Positions 12,350 through 20,961 of a DNA stretch of 44,825 nucleotides are shown here, in pieces. The stretch comes from Henriciella sp. (GTDB lineage: Bacteria > Pseudomonadota > Alphaproteobacteria > Caulobacterales > Hyphomonadaceae). How positions within the stretch are numbered: the stretch's first letter is position 1; each line of letters opens with the position of its first letter. Location: contig NVWP01000040.1 of assembly GCA_002733705.1 (NCBI GenBank), positions 1 through 44,825 on the forward strand. The letters run 5' to 3'. The translations under genes and the position numbers were made by a program. The notes below the pieces were generated by a model, which had not been told where the DNA came from, made no database searches, and saw only the letters and a list, made by a program, of their open reading frames with translations.

Positions 12350-14299
12350 ATGAGCCATGATGTGACCAATCATCCCGTGCCAGAGGCCTTTGCCAAACAG
12401 GCCAATCTGACGCCCGAGAAATATGCCGAGATGTACAAGTCCTCCATCGAGGACCCTGAAGCGTTCTGGGCCGAGCATGGCAAGCGTATCGAATGGATGA
12501 AGCCGTTCACGCAGGTCAAAGACGTTTCCTGGGACCCGCATGACCTTCATGTGCGCTGGTTTGCCGACGGCACGCTGAACGTCACCGAAAGCTGTCTCGA
12601 CCGTCAGCTGGAGACCCGCGGCGACAAACCGGCGATCATCTGGGAAGGCGATGAGCCCGATGACAGCCACACGCTGACCTATCGCCAGCTTTATCATGCC
12701 GTCTGCCGGTTCGCGAATGTGCTCAAGGAAATGGGCGTCAAGAAGGGCGACCGGGTTACGCTCTATATGCCGATGATCCCCGAAGCGGCGATGGCGATGC
12801 TGGCCTGCGCCCGTATTGGCGCAGTCCATTCGGTTGTCTTCGGCGGGTTCTCACCGGAGGCGCTGGCGGGCCGGATTGTCGATTGCGAATCGAAATTCGT
12901 GGTCACGGCCGACGAGGGCGTCCGGGGCGGGCGCAAGGTGCCCCTGAAGGAGAACGCCGACAAGGCGTGCGATCTGGCCAAAGGCATGGTCGAAAAGGTG
13001 CTGGTGGTCGAGCGTACTGGCGGCGACGTCTCGATGAAGGACGGCCGCGATGTGTGGCTGCATGAGATTGGCGCAGAAGTTGCCGACACCTGTGAGCCGG
13101 AACCGATGAATGCGGAAGATCCGCTTTTCATTCTTTATACGTCAGGCTCCACCGGTAAGCCGAAAGGCGTTCTGCATACCTGTGGCGGCTATCTGGTCTG
13201 GGCGTCGATGACGCATGAATATGTCTTCGACCTCAAGGAAAATGACGTGTTCTGGTGTTCGGCCGATGTCGGCTGGGTGACCGGGCACACCTATATCGTT
13301 TACGGCCCGCTCGCGAATGGCGCGACGTCTGTCATGTTTGAAGGCGTGCCGACCTATCCCTCGCCTTCGCGCTTCTGGGAGGTGTGCGACAAGCATGGCG
13401 TGACCATCTTCTATACGGCGCCGACCGCGATTCGCGCTCTGATGCGCGAAGGCGACGGCCCGGTGAAGGCGACAGACCGCTCTTCGCTTCGCCTGCTGGG
13501 CACTGTGGGCGAGCCGATCAATCCGGAAGCCTGGGAATGGTATTTTGAATCGGTCGGCGACAGCCGCTGCCCCATCGTCGATACATGGTGGCAGACCGAA
13601 ACCGGCGGCACGATGATCGTCCCGCTGCCCGGCACCACAGACATGAAGCCGGGCGCCGGCTCGCATCCCTTCTTTGGCGTCGTGCCCAAGCTGGTGGATG
13701 CGGAAGGCAAGGTGCTGGAGGGCGAGACGCAGGGCAATCTCATCATCACCGATAGCTGGCCCGGCCAGATGCGCACCGTTTATGGTGACCATCAGCGCTT
13801 TGTGGACACGTATTTCTCTGCCTATCCCGGCAATTATTTTACCGGCGATGGCTGCCGGCGCGATGCGGATGGCTTCTACTGGATCACGGGCCGCGTCGAC
13901 GATGTGATCAATGTCTCCGGCCACCGTATGGGGACCGCCGAAGTCGAAAGTGCTCTCGTCGCCCATGACGCGGTCGCCGAAGCGGCGGTCGTCGGGTATC
14001 CGCACGATATCAAGGGGCAGGGCATCTATGCCTATGTGACGACGGTTCAGGGCGTCGAGGGCGATGAAGCGCTCAAGAAGGAGCTCATCAAACATGTCCG
14101 TAACGAGATCGGACCGATTGCGAGCCCGGACCTGATCCAGTTCTCGCCGGGCCTGCCCAAGACCCGGTCCGGCAAGATCATGCGGCGTATCCTGCGCAAG
14201 ATCGCCGAGGACGATTTCAGCAATCTGGGTGACACTTCCACGCTGGCAGAGCCTGAAGTGGTCGATCAGTTGATCGATGGGCGCCAGAACAAGGCCTAG
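12350..14299 (+). CDS. acs: acetyl-CoA synthetase
   Basis: AMP-forming acetate-CoA ligase: acetate + ATP + CoA gives acetyl-CoA + AMP + PPi. It has 649 residues, the family's normal length. The adenylate-forming signature [11 protein letters not shown] is present, as are the WWQTETGG acyl/CoA-site segment and the [13 protein letters not shown] hinge region. The C-terminal [11 protein letters not shown] motif places the catalytic lysine at K609, the residue acetylated by Pat-type enzymes in Salmonella, so post-translational control is plausible. An AAGGGAG ribosome-binding site lies upstream. The gene appears monocistronic between the copB hairpin and a strong terminator. It lets the cell use acetate or scavenge overflow. 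Confidence 0.97.
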   Translation: MSHDVTNHPVPEAFAKQANLTPEKYAEMYKSSIEDPEAFWAEHGKRIEWMKPFTQVKDVSWDPHDLHVRWFADGTLNVTESCLDRQLETRGDKPAIIWEGDEPDDSHTLTYRQLYHAVCRFANVLKEMGVKKGDRVTLYMPMIPEAAMAMLACARIGAVHSVVFGGFSPEALAGRIVDCESKFVVTADEGVRGGRKVPLKENADKACDLAKGMVEKVLVVERTGGDVSMKDGRDVWLHEIGAEVADTCEPEPMNAEDPLFILYTSGSTGKPKGVLHTCGGYLVWASMTHEYVFDLKENDVFWCSADVGWVTGHTYIVYGPLANGATSVMFEGVPTYPSPSRFWEVCDKHGVTIFYTAPTAIRALMREGDGPVKATDRSSLRLLGTVGEPINPEAWEWYFESVGDSRCPIVDTWWQTETGGTMIVPLPGTTDMKPGAGSHPFFGVVPKLVDAEGKVLEGETQGNLIITDSWPGQMRTVYGDHQRFVDTYFSAYPGNYFTGDGCRRDADGFYWITGRVDDVINVSGHRMGTAEVESALVAHDAVAEAAVVGYPHDIKGQGIYAYVTTVQGVEGDEALKKELIKHVRNEIGPIASPDLIQFSPGLPKTRSGKIMRRILRKIAEDDFSNLGDTSTLAEPEVVDQLIDGRQNKA

Positions 14300-14326
14300 G
14301 CTTCAAGTCACAGGCCCCGAATCAGA

Positions 14327-14366
14327 AGAGGCGCGGGACTTCGATCCCGCGCCTCTTTATTTTTTT
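14327..14366 (+). terminator. intrinsic terminator of acs
   Basis: AGAGGCGCGGGA pairs with TCCCGCGCCTCT around a small CTTCGA loop and runs into a T-rich tail ending at 14366. It lies 28 bases after the acs stop and is very strong. Confidence 0.93.
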
Positions 14367-14438
14367 GAGTTTCAATTTTGTCCGAATTCTCAGGTCAGCT
14401 CAGTTGCAGGAAGTCTCAGAGCTGAGCTTTCGAACGTC

Positions 14439-14582
14439 CTAGCGAAACACCGTCAGGGTCGCTGTGGGGGCCGGTGCCACCTCTTTTTGGGACTGCTGGT
14501 CAGCAGGTTCGGCCACAAGGCCCAGCCAGCCCAGGAGGACGGCAACGAAAAAGTCGCGAACGGCGATCAGGAGCGCAATCAT
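14439..14582 (-). CDS. small single-helix membrane protein, 47 residues
   Basis: Not a recognised family. Reading leftwards from ATG at 14582, the frame encodes 47 residues. An N-terminal hydrophobic helix (about residues 2-24, MIALLIAVRDFFVAVLLGWL onward) is followed by a polar, Gln/Lys/Pro-rich tail ending TLTVFR. A good Shine-Dalgarno sequence (AGGGGA) sits 5 bases before the ATG, unusual for a chance frame. It lies alone between the acs terminator and the divergent Hpt gene. Small membrane proteins of this form often regulate a larger membrane partner, but no partner is evident. It may be a chance frame. Confidence 0.5.
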   Translation of the reverse strand: MIALLIAVRDFFVAVLLGWLGLVAEPADQQSQKEVAPAPTATLTVFR

Positions 14583-14640
14583 GATATTCCCCTACCACTT
14601 TAAGCATCCAGAATAGTGATTTTCGGCTGGATTTGCAATC

Positions 14641-14678
14641 TTAACCGTGCTCTCCGCCTGCCACAAACGCGTTTAACC
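14641..14678 (+). promoter_or_regulatory. pair of TTAACC motifs (CtrA half-site-like)
   Basis: TTAACC occurs at 14641-14646 and 14673-14678, 32 bases (about three helical turns) apart, in the divergent region between the small membrane ORF and the Hpt gene. TTAACC resembles the half-site of the alphaproteobacterial cell-cycle regulator CtrA, but the canonical TTAA-N7-TTAA spacing is missing. This is a weak call. Confidence 0.25.
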
Positions 14679-14742
14679 GGCGGATAAGGTGTCCTGTGCC
14701 ACCCTCGCGGCCCGGAGAACGCAGTGGACGGGACATGACGGC

Positions 14743-15126
14743 ATGAGCCAAACGCCTATCGATATCGATCACCTCCTGTCCATGACGGGCGGTGACGCTG
14801 ATCTCGCCGATGAAGTTCTCGGTATTTTTCAGGAACAGGCGCGCATCTGGTCCCGCATGCTGGACCCGCGCGCGGAGGCGTCCCATTGGGCAGATGCCGC
14901 GCACACACTGAAAGGCGCCGCGCTAAGCGTCGGGGCGCATGATCTCGCCGAAAGCTGTCAGCGGGCCGAGCGGGCAGGGCGTGAAAATCCGCCGACCCCG
15001 GCTGGCGCCGCGCTGCTTCTCAATGAGGTGAAGGATGAGCTGTCGCGTGCCCTTGAGGCGTGCAGCCGTGTCTCTCACGCCTTGTCGCGGCCGGGCCTGC
15101 GGGCATCGAAAGCCTCGAACTCATAG
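14743..15126 (+). CDS. Hpt-domain phosphotransfer protein
   Basis: Single-domain histidine phosphotransfer protein of 127 residues. The phospho-accepting motif HTLKGAAL is at residues 54-61 (His54, Lys57), within an all-helical Hpt fold that continues through VGAHDLAESCQRAE. Such proteins shuttle phosphate between hybrid kinase receiver domains and output regulators. No kinase or regulator is adjacent, so its partners cannot be named. The ATG at 14743 is chosen because the domain begins immediately afterwards; an in-frame start 54 bases upstream has no support. The last 52 bases overlap, tail to tail, with the chorismate mutase gene on the other strand. Confidence 0.82.
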   Translation: MSQTPIDIDHLLSMTGGDADLADEVLGIFQEQARIWSRMLDPRAEASHWADAAHTLKGAALSVGAHDLAESCQRAERAGRENPPTPAGAALLLNEVKDELSRALEACSRVSHALSRPGLRASKASNS

Positions 15127-15419
15127 GCAATGCACCGGTCGATCAGTGTGCGCCAGACAGGTTCCGCGATGGCGCGTGAAAGACCCTGACGGTCGGCCTC
15201 GGCCAGCACTTTCGTAACGACGTCCTCGATTCGCGCCCGGTCATGCACCACCGCGCGTGACCCCTTGATTCGCGCCGCCGCGTCCATGAAGGACTGGCGT
15301 TCCTGCAGCAGGCCGACAAGAATCCGGTCCAGCCGGTCAATCTCATGGCGCACATCGGCCATGGTTTCCGCCGTTTCAGCCGTATGCCGGCGCTCTTGGC
15401 TGGGAGAGGTCTCAGTCAT
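15075..15419 (-). CDS. AroQ-type chorismate mutase
   Basis: Predicted to convert chorismate to prephenate on the way to Phe and Tyr; the same fold also includes isochorismate pyruvate lyase. It has 114 residues with one AroQ helical domain. The pattern is IDRLDRILVGLLQER with the active-site Arg, AAARIKG with the Lys, a DRARIEDVV helix, and IAYEFE near the end. It stands alone on the minus strand downstream of sppA and overlaps the Hpt gene by 52 bases at the 3' end. The start could also be the internal Met at 15362, just before the domain. Its exact substrate is not settled by sequence alone. Confidence 0.8.
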   Translation of the reverse strand: MTETSPSQERRHTAETAETMADVRHEIDRLDRILVGLLQERQSFMDAAARIKGSRAVVHDRARIEDVVTKVLAEADRQGLSRAIAEPVWRTLIDRCIAYEFEAFDARRPGRDKA

Positions 15420-15527
15420 GCTCGCGATCTGTCCAGTTGGCCTGAAGGCGGGTTAGACGCCGCCTGAAAAAGGATCAAGCAGGCCGATGCAGGCAGATTT
15501 TCGCCCGCTGCACCGGCTGCTTGTTGC

Positions 15528-17312
15528 CTAGTGTTCGATCATCATCGGGCTGCGGGCCTGCACCGGACCCTGCTTCATCATCGCGCCCTGTTCGATAAGG
15601 GCCTGCACCCGCTCGTCCGACAGCACTTCTGAAAGCCGGGCGAGCGTCTGAAGATCGCCTGCAGAGGCTTCGCTCATGGGGGTGAGGCCGGGAATACCGC
15701 CCTGCGGGACCGGGTAGAACTTGATCCGCGTGGCAGTGTCATCTTCAACGCCGGCGAGTTCGCGCGCTTTTGCAACGGCATCGATCAGGCCGCCGATCTC
15801 ATCGACCAGGCCAATTCGCAATGCATCCTCCCCGGACCAGACACGCCCGCGCGCGATATCATCGACCTCACTGACGCTCATGCCGCGGCCGTCTGCGACG
15901 AGGCTGATGAAACGGTCGTAACCGCGCTCAAGCCAGGCGTGCAGCATCTCGCGCTGCTCGTCAGTAAAGCCCGAGAGCGTGCTGAGGGCGCCGGCAAACG
16001 GGCCGCCGACCCCTACAGTTTCGGCATTCACGCCGATCTCGCGCAGACCATCTGCGACGGCGAGCTTGCCGCCGAAAATACCGATGGAGCCTGTGATGGT
16101 GGAGCGGCTGGCCATGATCCAGTCAGCGCCGGTGGAGACATAGTATCCGCCTGAAGCCGCCACTGAGCCCATCGATACGATGACTGGCTTTTCGGTCTCG
16201 CGCTGGACGGTCTCAATGGCGTTCCAGATCTGGTCGGAAGCCGTCGGTGAGCCACCGGGGCTGTCGACGCGGAAGACGATGGCTGCCACGTCCTCATCGT
16301 GACCGGCCTCCAGAATGGCATTGGCGACCATGTCCGAAGCAAAAGCGGGCCCCGCATTGATAAGGTCGCCTTCCGATCCGCCCGTTACGATCGGGCCTTC
16401 ACCGCCGACGACGGCAATCATCTTGGCATCGAGCGGCGCGCCGTCCGGCGTGTAATTCAGGATGTCCATGATTTCGGCGTCATCGCCGGCGCGCTGGCGT
16501 GCAGCGGCCATGGCGTCCTCCGGCCAGCCCAGCTTGTCGGCGAGACCAAGCTCGATCATGCGGTCCGGGCTAAGGGGGCCGGAGCTGAGCGCGTCCCGGA
16601 CTGTCGCGACATCGAGGCCCCGGTCCGCCGCGATATCCTCCAGCGATGTTGTCCAGACCGATTCGGCCAGGGCGGTCATCGCTTCGCGATGCGGCTCTGT
16701 GTAGCCGGTCTCCTTGTAGACATTCGGCGCGTTCTTGTACTCATAGAACTGTTCGATCTCGGCGGAGACATTGAGCCGGTCGAGCAGGCCCTTGAAGAAA
16801 AGCGTCTCGAAAACAATGCCGCCCGGCAGATAGTCGCCGCCGGGCTGGACCCAGATTTCATCGGCCGCCGCGATGGAGCGCAGGGCGGACGGGCCGCCCG
16901 AATAGGTCCCCTGGGAGGAAACAATCACAAACTTGCCTGCATCCTTGAGGCGCTGGATCGCTTCACGCACTTCTTCTGCGCGCGAGGAACCGACCGAATA
17001 TTCGCTCGCGCGGATGAGGACGCCCTTGATGTCGTCATCGGTGCGCGCGGCGTCGAGCCGGGTGAGAACATTCACGAAGCCCTTCTGGCCGAAGATGGCC
17101 GGCAGGCCTGTCGTGGCGGGCTGATCGCTGATTTCCTGGCGCAGGTCGAGCGAAAGCACGACATTGCCAGAAGCCTTGCCCTGATCCTGAAAGGCAGACA
17201 GTTTGGAATTCACGAAACCGCCGATGACAGCGGATGCGATCAGGAAAAGAAGGATCGCGCCAAGGACGGTCCCCACGATGGCGCCGCCGAAGGCTGTCAG
17301 AAAAGTCTTCAC
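15528..17312 (-). CDS. sppA: signal peptide peptidase SppA (long form)
   Basis: Membrane-bound serine protease that degrades released signal peptides in the inner membrane or periplasm. At 594 residues it is the tandem-domain (67K) form. A single N-terminal transmembrane helix spans about residues 8-32. The catalytic pair is expected to be S387 in AASGGYY and K193 in EYKNA, the positions equivalent to the Ser/Lys dyad of E. coli SppA. Both S49 domains are visible, the second containing VDSPGGS. No operon partner is seen on either side. The chorismate mutase lies 108 bases downstream on the same strand. Confidence 0.95.
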   Translation of the reverse strand: MKTFLTAFGGAIVGTVLGAILLFLIASAVIGGFVNSKLSAFQDQGKASGNVVLSLDLRQEISDQPATTGLPAIFGQKGFVNVLTRLDAARTDDDIKGVLIRASEYSVGSSRAEEVREAIQRLKDAGKFVIVSSQGTYSGGPSALRSIAAADEIWVQPGGDYLPGGIVFETLFFKGLLDRLNVSAEIEQFYEYKNAPNVYKETGYTEPHREAMTALAESVWTTSLEDIAADRGLDVATVRDALSSGPLSPDRMIELGLADKLGWPEDAMAAARQRAGDDAEIMDILNYTPDGAPLDAKMIAVVGGEGPIVTGGSEGDLINAGPAFASDMVANAILEAGHDEDVAAIVFRVDSPGGSPTASDQIWNAIETVQRETEKPVIVSMGSVAASGGYYVSTGADWIMASRSTITGSIGIFGGKLAVADGLREIGVNAETVGVGGPFAGALSTLSGFTDEQREMLHAWLERGYDRFISLVADGRGMSVSEVDDIARGRVWSGEDALRIGLVDEIGGLIDAVAKARELAGVEDDTATRIKFYPVPQGGIPGLTPMSEASAGDLQTLARLSEVLSDERVQALIEQGAMMKQGPVQARSPMMIEH

Positions 17313-17360
17313 GATGCAGTATCTCCATACCGGAATTTATCGGATAACGATATGAAGCTT

Positions 17361-17410
17361 AAAAGGCGAAAGTAAAGGGCGGATGTGTGTGTCCGCGTGT
17401 TTTCGCTTTA
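17361..17410 (-). terminator. probable terminator of tRNA-Pro
   Basis: Read on the minus strand, AAAGCGAAA pairs with TTTCGCCTT around an inner GCGGA/TCCGC stem, followed by a short T run. It lies 23 bases past the 3' end of tRNA-Pro and is placed as expected for its terminator. The internal loops make it imperfect. Confidence 0.55.
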
Positions 17411-17432
17411 TTGGTCGCTTTGAAGGGGAAAA

Positions 17433-17509
17433 TGGTCGGAATAGGAGGATTCGAACCTCCGACCCCCGCCTCCCGAAGACGGTGCTCTACCAGGCTGAGC
17501 TATATTCCG
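17433..17509 (-). tRNA. trnP: tRNA-Pro (CGG)
   Basis: A 77-base cloverleaf on the minus strand. The acceptor CGGAATA pairs with TATTCCG, the anticodon loop TTCGGGA gives anticodon CGG, the T loop is TTCGAAT, the discriminator is A and the 3' CCA is encoded. The C1-G72 pair is a bacterial proline identity feature, and the CGG anticodon matches the codon CCG, very common in these genes. Confidence 0.96.
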
Positions 17510-17523
17510 AGCCAGAGCGCGCC

Positions 17524-17552
17524 CCTATATATCAGGCTTCGGGCACTGACAA
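17524..17552 (-). promoter_or_regulatory. promoter of tRNA-Pro
   Basis: On the minus strand TTGTCA (17552-17547) and TATAGG (17529-17524) are 17 bases apart; an overlapping TATATA gives a 15-base spacer. The -10 lies 14 bases before the tRNA 5' end. This is a good housekeeping-type match. Confidence 0.65.
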
Positions 17553-17609
17553 GCATGCGCGCTGGCAAGGGCTGCAATCGGTCTTACTGTCATTGCCTGA
17601 AGAGGGGAG

Positions 17610-17638
17610 TTGCAAGGCCGGATCGTATTGAGTATGTC
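17610..17638 (+). promoter_or_regulatory. promoter of tRNA-Gln
   Basis: TTGCAA (17610-17615) and TATGTC (17633-17638) with a 17-base spacer, the -10 ending 18 bases before the tRNA. It is arranged divergently to the tRNA-Pro promoter within the same 147-base spacer. Confidence 0.6.
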
Positions 17639-17656
17639 CCTGCCTTCGCCAGCAGT

Positions 17657-17731
17657 TGGGGTATCGCCAAGTGGTAAGGCATCGGTTTTTGGTATCGACA
17701 TTCCCAGGTTCGAATCCTGGTACCCCAGCCA
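17657..17731 (+). tRNA. trnQ: tRNA-Gln (TTG)
   Basis: A 75-base cloverleaf: acceptor TGGGGTA with TACCCCA, a D arm GCC...GGC, anticodon loop TTTTGGT with anticodon TTG, a T loop TTCGAAT, discriminator G and an encoded CCA. The weak U1-A72 pair is typical of bacterial tRNA-Gln. Confidence 0.96.
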
Positions 17732-18207
17732 CTCTTTCCTGCTGAGTTTACTGCACAATCCAACCGATGCCCGTCTCATCTCATTAGAGACGGCTGGATG
17801 TGCACGCCTGCGCAATTTTGCACCTGATACGGGCATATGGTCCTTCCGGTGACTGCGATACGGGATTGTGCTTGCGATTTGCGCCGCTTAGCGTTTTAAC
17901 ACCCGAGAAGACCCATTGATCCGCGCCGAACCTGTTGCTAGCGTCCGGCGCAATGGCAGCTTATTCTGTGCCTGTGGCACATGCTGGATCATGTGGATAA
18001 AAAACAGAGAGTGCATTCATAAGCACTCCAAATATTGGGGAGGTGCCGGTCGTCTTCAGACTTCCGCCTCCAAACTTCGGGCTTCGTGTGTGTGTCCGGT
18101 CCGAGTACTAGAGTTGCGGCCCACCAGTTCAGGGGGTGTCGGCCGTATAAAAGTTTCACCGTGCAGTCTTCTCTGCACGACCATTCGGAGAGTGAGAGGC
18201 AAACCTC
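17732..18207 (+). other. 476-base non-coding, hairpin-rich region before TonB operon
   Basis: No credible gene is seen on either strand. Four short perfect hairpins are visible: CCGTCTC/GAGACGG (17771-17793), TGTGCC/GGCACA (17967-17981), GAGTGC/GCACTC (18009-18028) and CGTGCAG/CTGCACG (18160-18179). A TATAAA box at 18146-18151 would place transcription start close to the last hairpin, which would then sit in the 5' leader of the DUF3450 gene. A weak Fur-like TGC-N8-GCA sequence is at 17809-17822. The region may hold promoters, an attenuator or a small RNA. Confidence 0.5.
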
Positions 18208-18987
18208 ATGAAAGAAGTACTGACACCGGCGCGGGGTGCTATCGCGGCGGCTCTTATTGCCGGTCTGGCAATGCCAGCTGTGGCGCAAAGCCAGTTGCGC
18301 CAGGCGCTCGAAACCGGCGAGCAGGCCACCCGTAGAGCCGAGCAGGTTCAAGAACAGATCAACCAGCTCGATGACCAGCGGTCCGACCTGGTTGGCGAGT
18401 TCCGTACGCTTCTCCAGCGTACCCAGGCTGCGCAGCTTTATGCCCGCCAGCAGGAAAAGGTGGTGGAAAGCCAGCGCCGCGAACTTGAATCGCTTCAGGA
18501 GCAGCTTGGCCGCGTCGATGAGATCACCGCGCAGACCACGCCGATGCTTCTCGACATGATTTCCGACCTCGAAGCTTTCGTTCAGGCCGACCTGCCGTTC
18601 CGCACCGAGGATCGCATGGAGCGGATCGCGAACCTTCGCGCTGCGATGGAAAACGCACAGGTCCCGATCGTCGAGCAGTACCGCCTGATCATCGAAGCCT
18701 ATAAGGCCGAGATGGAATATGGCCGCACTGTCGACACCTGGCCGCAGGAAATCGACATCGATGGCAGCCCCGTGATGGTCGACATGTTCCTCTATGGGCG
18801 CGTTGCGCTCGTCTACATGTCGCCGGACCGCCGCTATGCCGCCCGCTGGGATCGCAATGAGCAGCAGTGGGTTCCGGTCGAGAGCCGCTTCAAGGAAGAC
18901 ATCGCAACCGCCATCAAGGTTGCGAAGGGCACCACGACGCCGAGCGTTCTGTACGCACCGGCTTCCAAGCTCGACGTCGAAATTTAA
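18208..18987 (+). CDS. DUF3450 family periplasmic coiled-coil protein
   Basis: Function not established; the family recurs as the first gene of TonB-ExbB-ExbD clusters in marine proteobacteria. The protein has 259 residues with a Sec signal peptide (about 1-26, ending AVAQ). A long coiled coil follows from about residue 30 to 110, rich in Gln, Glu and Arg heptads. A C-terminal globular part contains the conserved GRVALVYMSPDRRYAARWD segment and ends DVEI. A GAGAGG ribosome-binding site precedes the ATG. The next gene begins 26 bases downstream, and the whole set reads as one operon, so a periplasmic role in assembling or gating the TonB motor is a reasonable inference. Confidence 0.85.
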   Translation: MKEVLTPARGAIAAALIAGLAMPAVAQSQLRQALETGEQATRRAEQVQEQINQLDDQRSDLVGEFRTLLQRTQAAQLYARQQEKVVESQRRELESLQEQLGRVDEITAQTTPMLLDMISDLEAFVQADLPFRTEDRMERIANLRAAMENAQVPIVEQYRLIIEAYKAEMEYGRTVDTWPQEIDIDGSPVMVDMFLYGRVALVYMSPDRRYAARWDRNEQQWVPVESRFKEDIATAIKVAKGTTTPSVLYAPASKLDVEI

Positions 18988-19013
18988 GCGCCAAAGATCC
19001 AGAGGAATTTGAG

Positions 19014-20414
19014 ATGAAAAACTTCACTAAGTCTCTGCAGACCCTTGGCGCGGCAGCGCTGGTTGCGGGTTCTGCACTTACTTTCGCCGCGCCGGCCGTT
19101 GCGCAGGATGTGTCGCTCAGCGACATCCTGCGCCGCGTCCAGCAGGACTCCGAACAGATGTCGGCTGAAGACCAGCGCCGTCTGCAGGAGTTCCGTCAGG
19201 AAACCGCCGAGCAGGAATCACGCATGTCCGAGGCCCGCTCGCAGCTGCAGGCTGCAGAGGCCCGCGGTCAGGCGCTTTCGGCGGAATTCGACGAGAATGA
19301 GCGTCAGCTTTCGGAACTTTCCGCAGAGCTGGAAACCCAGGCCGGCGACTTCGGCGAACTGCTTGGCCAGTTCCGCACCGCTGCCGGTGAGACGATGCCG
19401 ATCATTCGCGAGTCGCTCTCCAATTATGAGTATGGCGGCCGTGCCGAAAAACTGGCCGAGGTCTCCGAAGCCCGTTCGCTTCCGACCCGTCAGGACCTGG
19501 ACGCCCTGCCGAAGGCAATGCTTCAGGAAATGATCGCCCAGTCCGAGGTCAAGACCTTCACCGCGTCTGTCGCGGGTGCTGGCCCGGAAGGCGAAGTTGC
19601 TGATGTCGAGCTGATGCGTGTCGGTATCTTCACCGCCGCAACCGTCGACGGCACCAATTTCGTCGAGGTTATCACCGAAGACACGGATGAGCCTTATCTG
19701 CGCGTTCTCAAGGCACAGCCGAGCGGCAGCTTCGCGTCCGCGATGCGCAAGCTCATCAATTCCGAGCCGGGTGAAACCGTCATCACGCCGATTGACCCGT
19801 CCAAGGGCGACCTCTTCGCCGTTGCCGGTGAAATGCCGACCCTCACCCAGCGTATCCAGCAGGGTGGCCCGGTTGGTGCCGTGATCCTCGTCCTGCTCGC
19901 CATCGGTGCAGCGTTCGCCATCTTCAAGATCGTGACCCTGTTCCTCATGGGTTCGGCCATGCGCCGCACGGCCAAGACCCGCAAGGCAGGGACCGGCAAC
20001 CCGCTGGCCCGCGTCTTCGAGGCCTATGAGCAGAACAAGCATCAGGACCTTGAATCGCTCGAGCTCAAACTCGACGAGCAGATCCTGCGCGAGTCGCCGA
20101 AGATCGAACGCTTCAACGACGTTGTTAAAGTGCTTGCCGCCGTTGCGCCGCTGCTGGGTCTTCTCGGTACGGTTATCGGTATGATCATCACCTTCACCGC
20201 CATCACCAATTTCGGTGCAGGCGATCCGAAGCTGATGGCTGGCGGTATTTCGGTCGCGCTCATGACCACGGTTCTTGGTCTCGTCGCAGCTATTCCGCTG
20301 CTTCTGCTCCACGCCATTGCGTCCTCCATGGCGCGCGGCAACCAGCAGATCCTCGACGAGCAAGCAGCCGGCCTGGTGGCTGAGCGTGCAGAGTCCAACA
20401 CGGTGACGGCTTAA
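19014..20414 (+). CDS. long MotA/TolQ/ExbB protein, TtpC-like
   Basis: Proton-channel family protein related to TtpC of the Vibrio TonB2 system. From the ATG at 19014, preceded by AGAGGAATTTGAG, it has 466 residues. There is a signal peptide (1-30, ending APAVA), then a long periplasmic coiled coil (about 36-115) and a mixed periplasmic domain. The C-terminal MotA/TolQ/ExbB domain has transmembrane helices near 287-313, 370-396 and 408-440, including the conserved VAPLLGLLGTVIGMI stretch. Longer in-frame starts would run into the preceding gene and lose the signal peptide. It partners with the shorter ExbB just downstream. Confidence 0.9.
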   Translation: MKNFTKSLQTLGAAALVAGSALTFAAPAVAQDVSLSDILRRVQQDSEQMSAEDQRRLQEFRQETAEQESRMSEARSQLQAAEARGQALSAEFDENERQLSELSAELETQAGDFGELLGQFRTAAGETMPIIRESLSNYEYGGRAEKLAEVSEARSLPTRQDLDALPKAMLQEMIAQSEVKTFTASVAGAGPEGEVADVELMRVGIFTAATVDGTNFVEVITEDTDEPYLRVLKAQPSGSFASAMRKLINSEPGETVITPIDPSKGDLFAVAGEMPTLTQRIQQGGPVGAVILVLLAIGAAFAIFKIVTLFLMGSAMRRTAKTRKAGTGNPLARVFEAYEQNKHQDLESLELKLDEQILRESPKIERFNDVVKVLAAVAPLLGLLGTVIGMIITFTAITNFGAGDPKLMAGGISVALMTTVLGLVAAIPLLLLHAIASSMARGNQQILDEQAAGLVAERAESNTVTA

Positions 20415-20445
20415 CAGCCGTCACCTCCTTCGGGAGGTGCCCCTT

Positions 20446-20961
20446 ATGGGACTAGGACTTAACGAGCTTGAAGACTTCCTGGCACGTGGCGGGCCCGTCC
20501 TGCTGGTGATTATGGTGGCCACATTCATCATGTGGGCCCTGATCCTGGAACGGCTCTTCTATTTCCGCTTTGCTCACAAGGATGTGGCACGCGAAGCGAT
20601 CGAGGAATGGAATGCGCGTTCCGACCGCAAGTCGGTTCTCGCCCACTGGGTGCGTGACAAGCTGATTTCGGAAGTCCGGATGAAAGCCGAAGCCAATGTC
20701 CAGATGACCAAGGCGATGGTGGCCCTCGCGCCGCTGCTTGGTCTTCTCGGTACGGTGACCGGCATGGTTGCAGTGTTCGATGTGATGGCGATTACCGATG
20801 GTGCCGATGCCCGGTCCATGTCGGGGGGTGTGTCTCAGGCCACGATCCCGACAATGGCAGGCATGGTGGCGTCGATTTCCGGCATCCTCTTCACCTCCGG
20901 CATGGACCGCAAGGTCAACCGGCTGGTGCAGGGCGTCGAAGATGAATTGGAGATTGTCTAA
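20446..20961 (+). CDS. exbB: ExbB/TolQ proton channel
   Basis: Inner-membrane channel subunit that uses the proton gradient to energise TonB. It has 171 residues from the ATG at 20446, chosen because GGGAGG sits 8 bases upstream; a GTG at 20437 overlaps that site and is less likely. Transmembrane helices are at about residues 14-35 (VLLVIMVATFIMWALILERL), 90-115 (VALAPLLGLLGTVTGMVAVF) and 130-155. The MotA/TolQ/ExbB signature APLLGLLGTVTGM is intact. Its TAA stop overlaps the ATG of the next exbD (TAATG). Within the operon it is the compact partner of the long TtpC-like protein. Confidence 0.95.
   Translation: MGLGLNELEDFLARGGPVLLVIMVATFIMWALILERLFYFRFAHKDVAREAIEEWNARSDRKSVLAHWVRDKLISEVRMKAEANVQMTKAMVALAPLLGLLGTVTGMVAVFDVMAITDGADARSMSGGVSQATIPTMAGMVASISGILFTSGMDRKVNRLVQGVEDELEIV

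Noticed and set aside
16299-17375. Long open frame antisense to sppA
   Set aside because: Entirely opposite a well-supported gene with complete catalytic residues.
17916-18335. Open frame of 139 codons across the start of the DUF3450 gene
   Set aside because: Unlike any protein, it overlaps the signal-peptide region of a real gene and crosses several hairpins.
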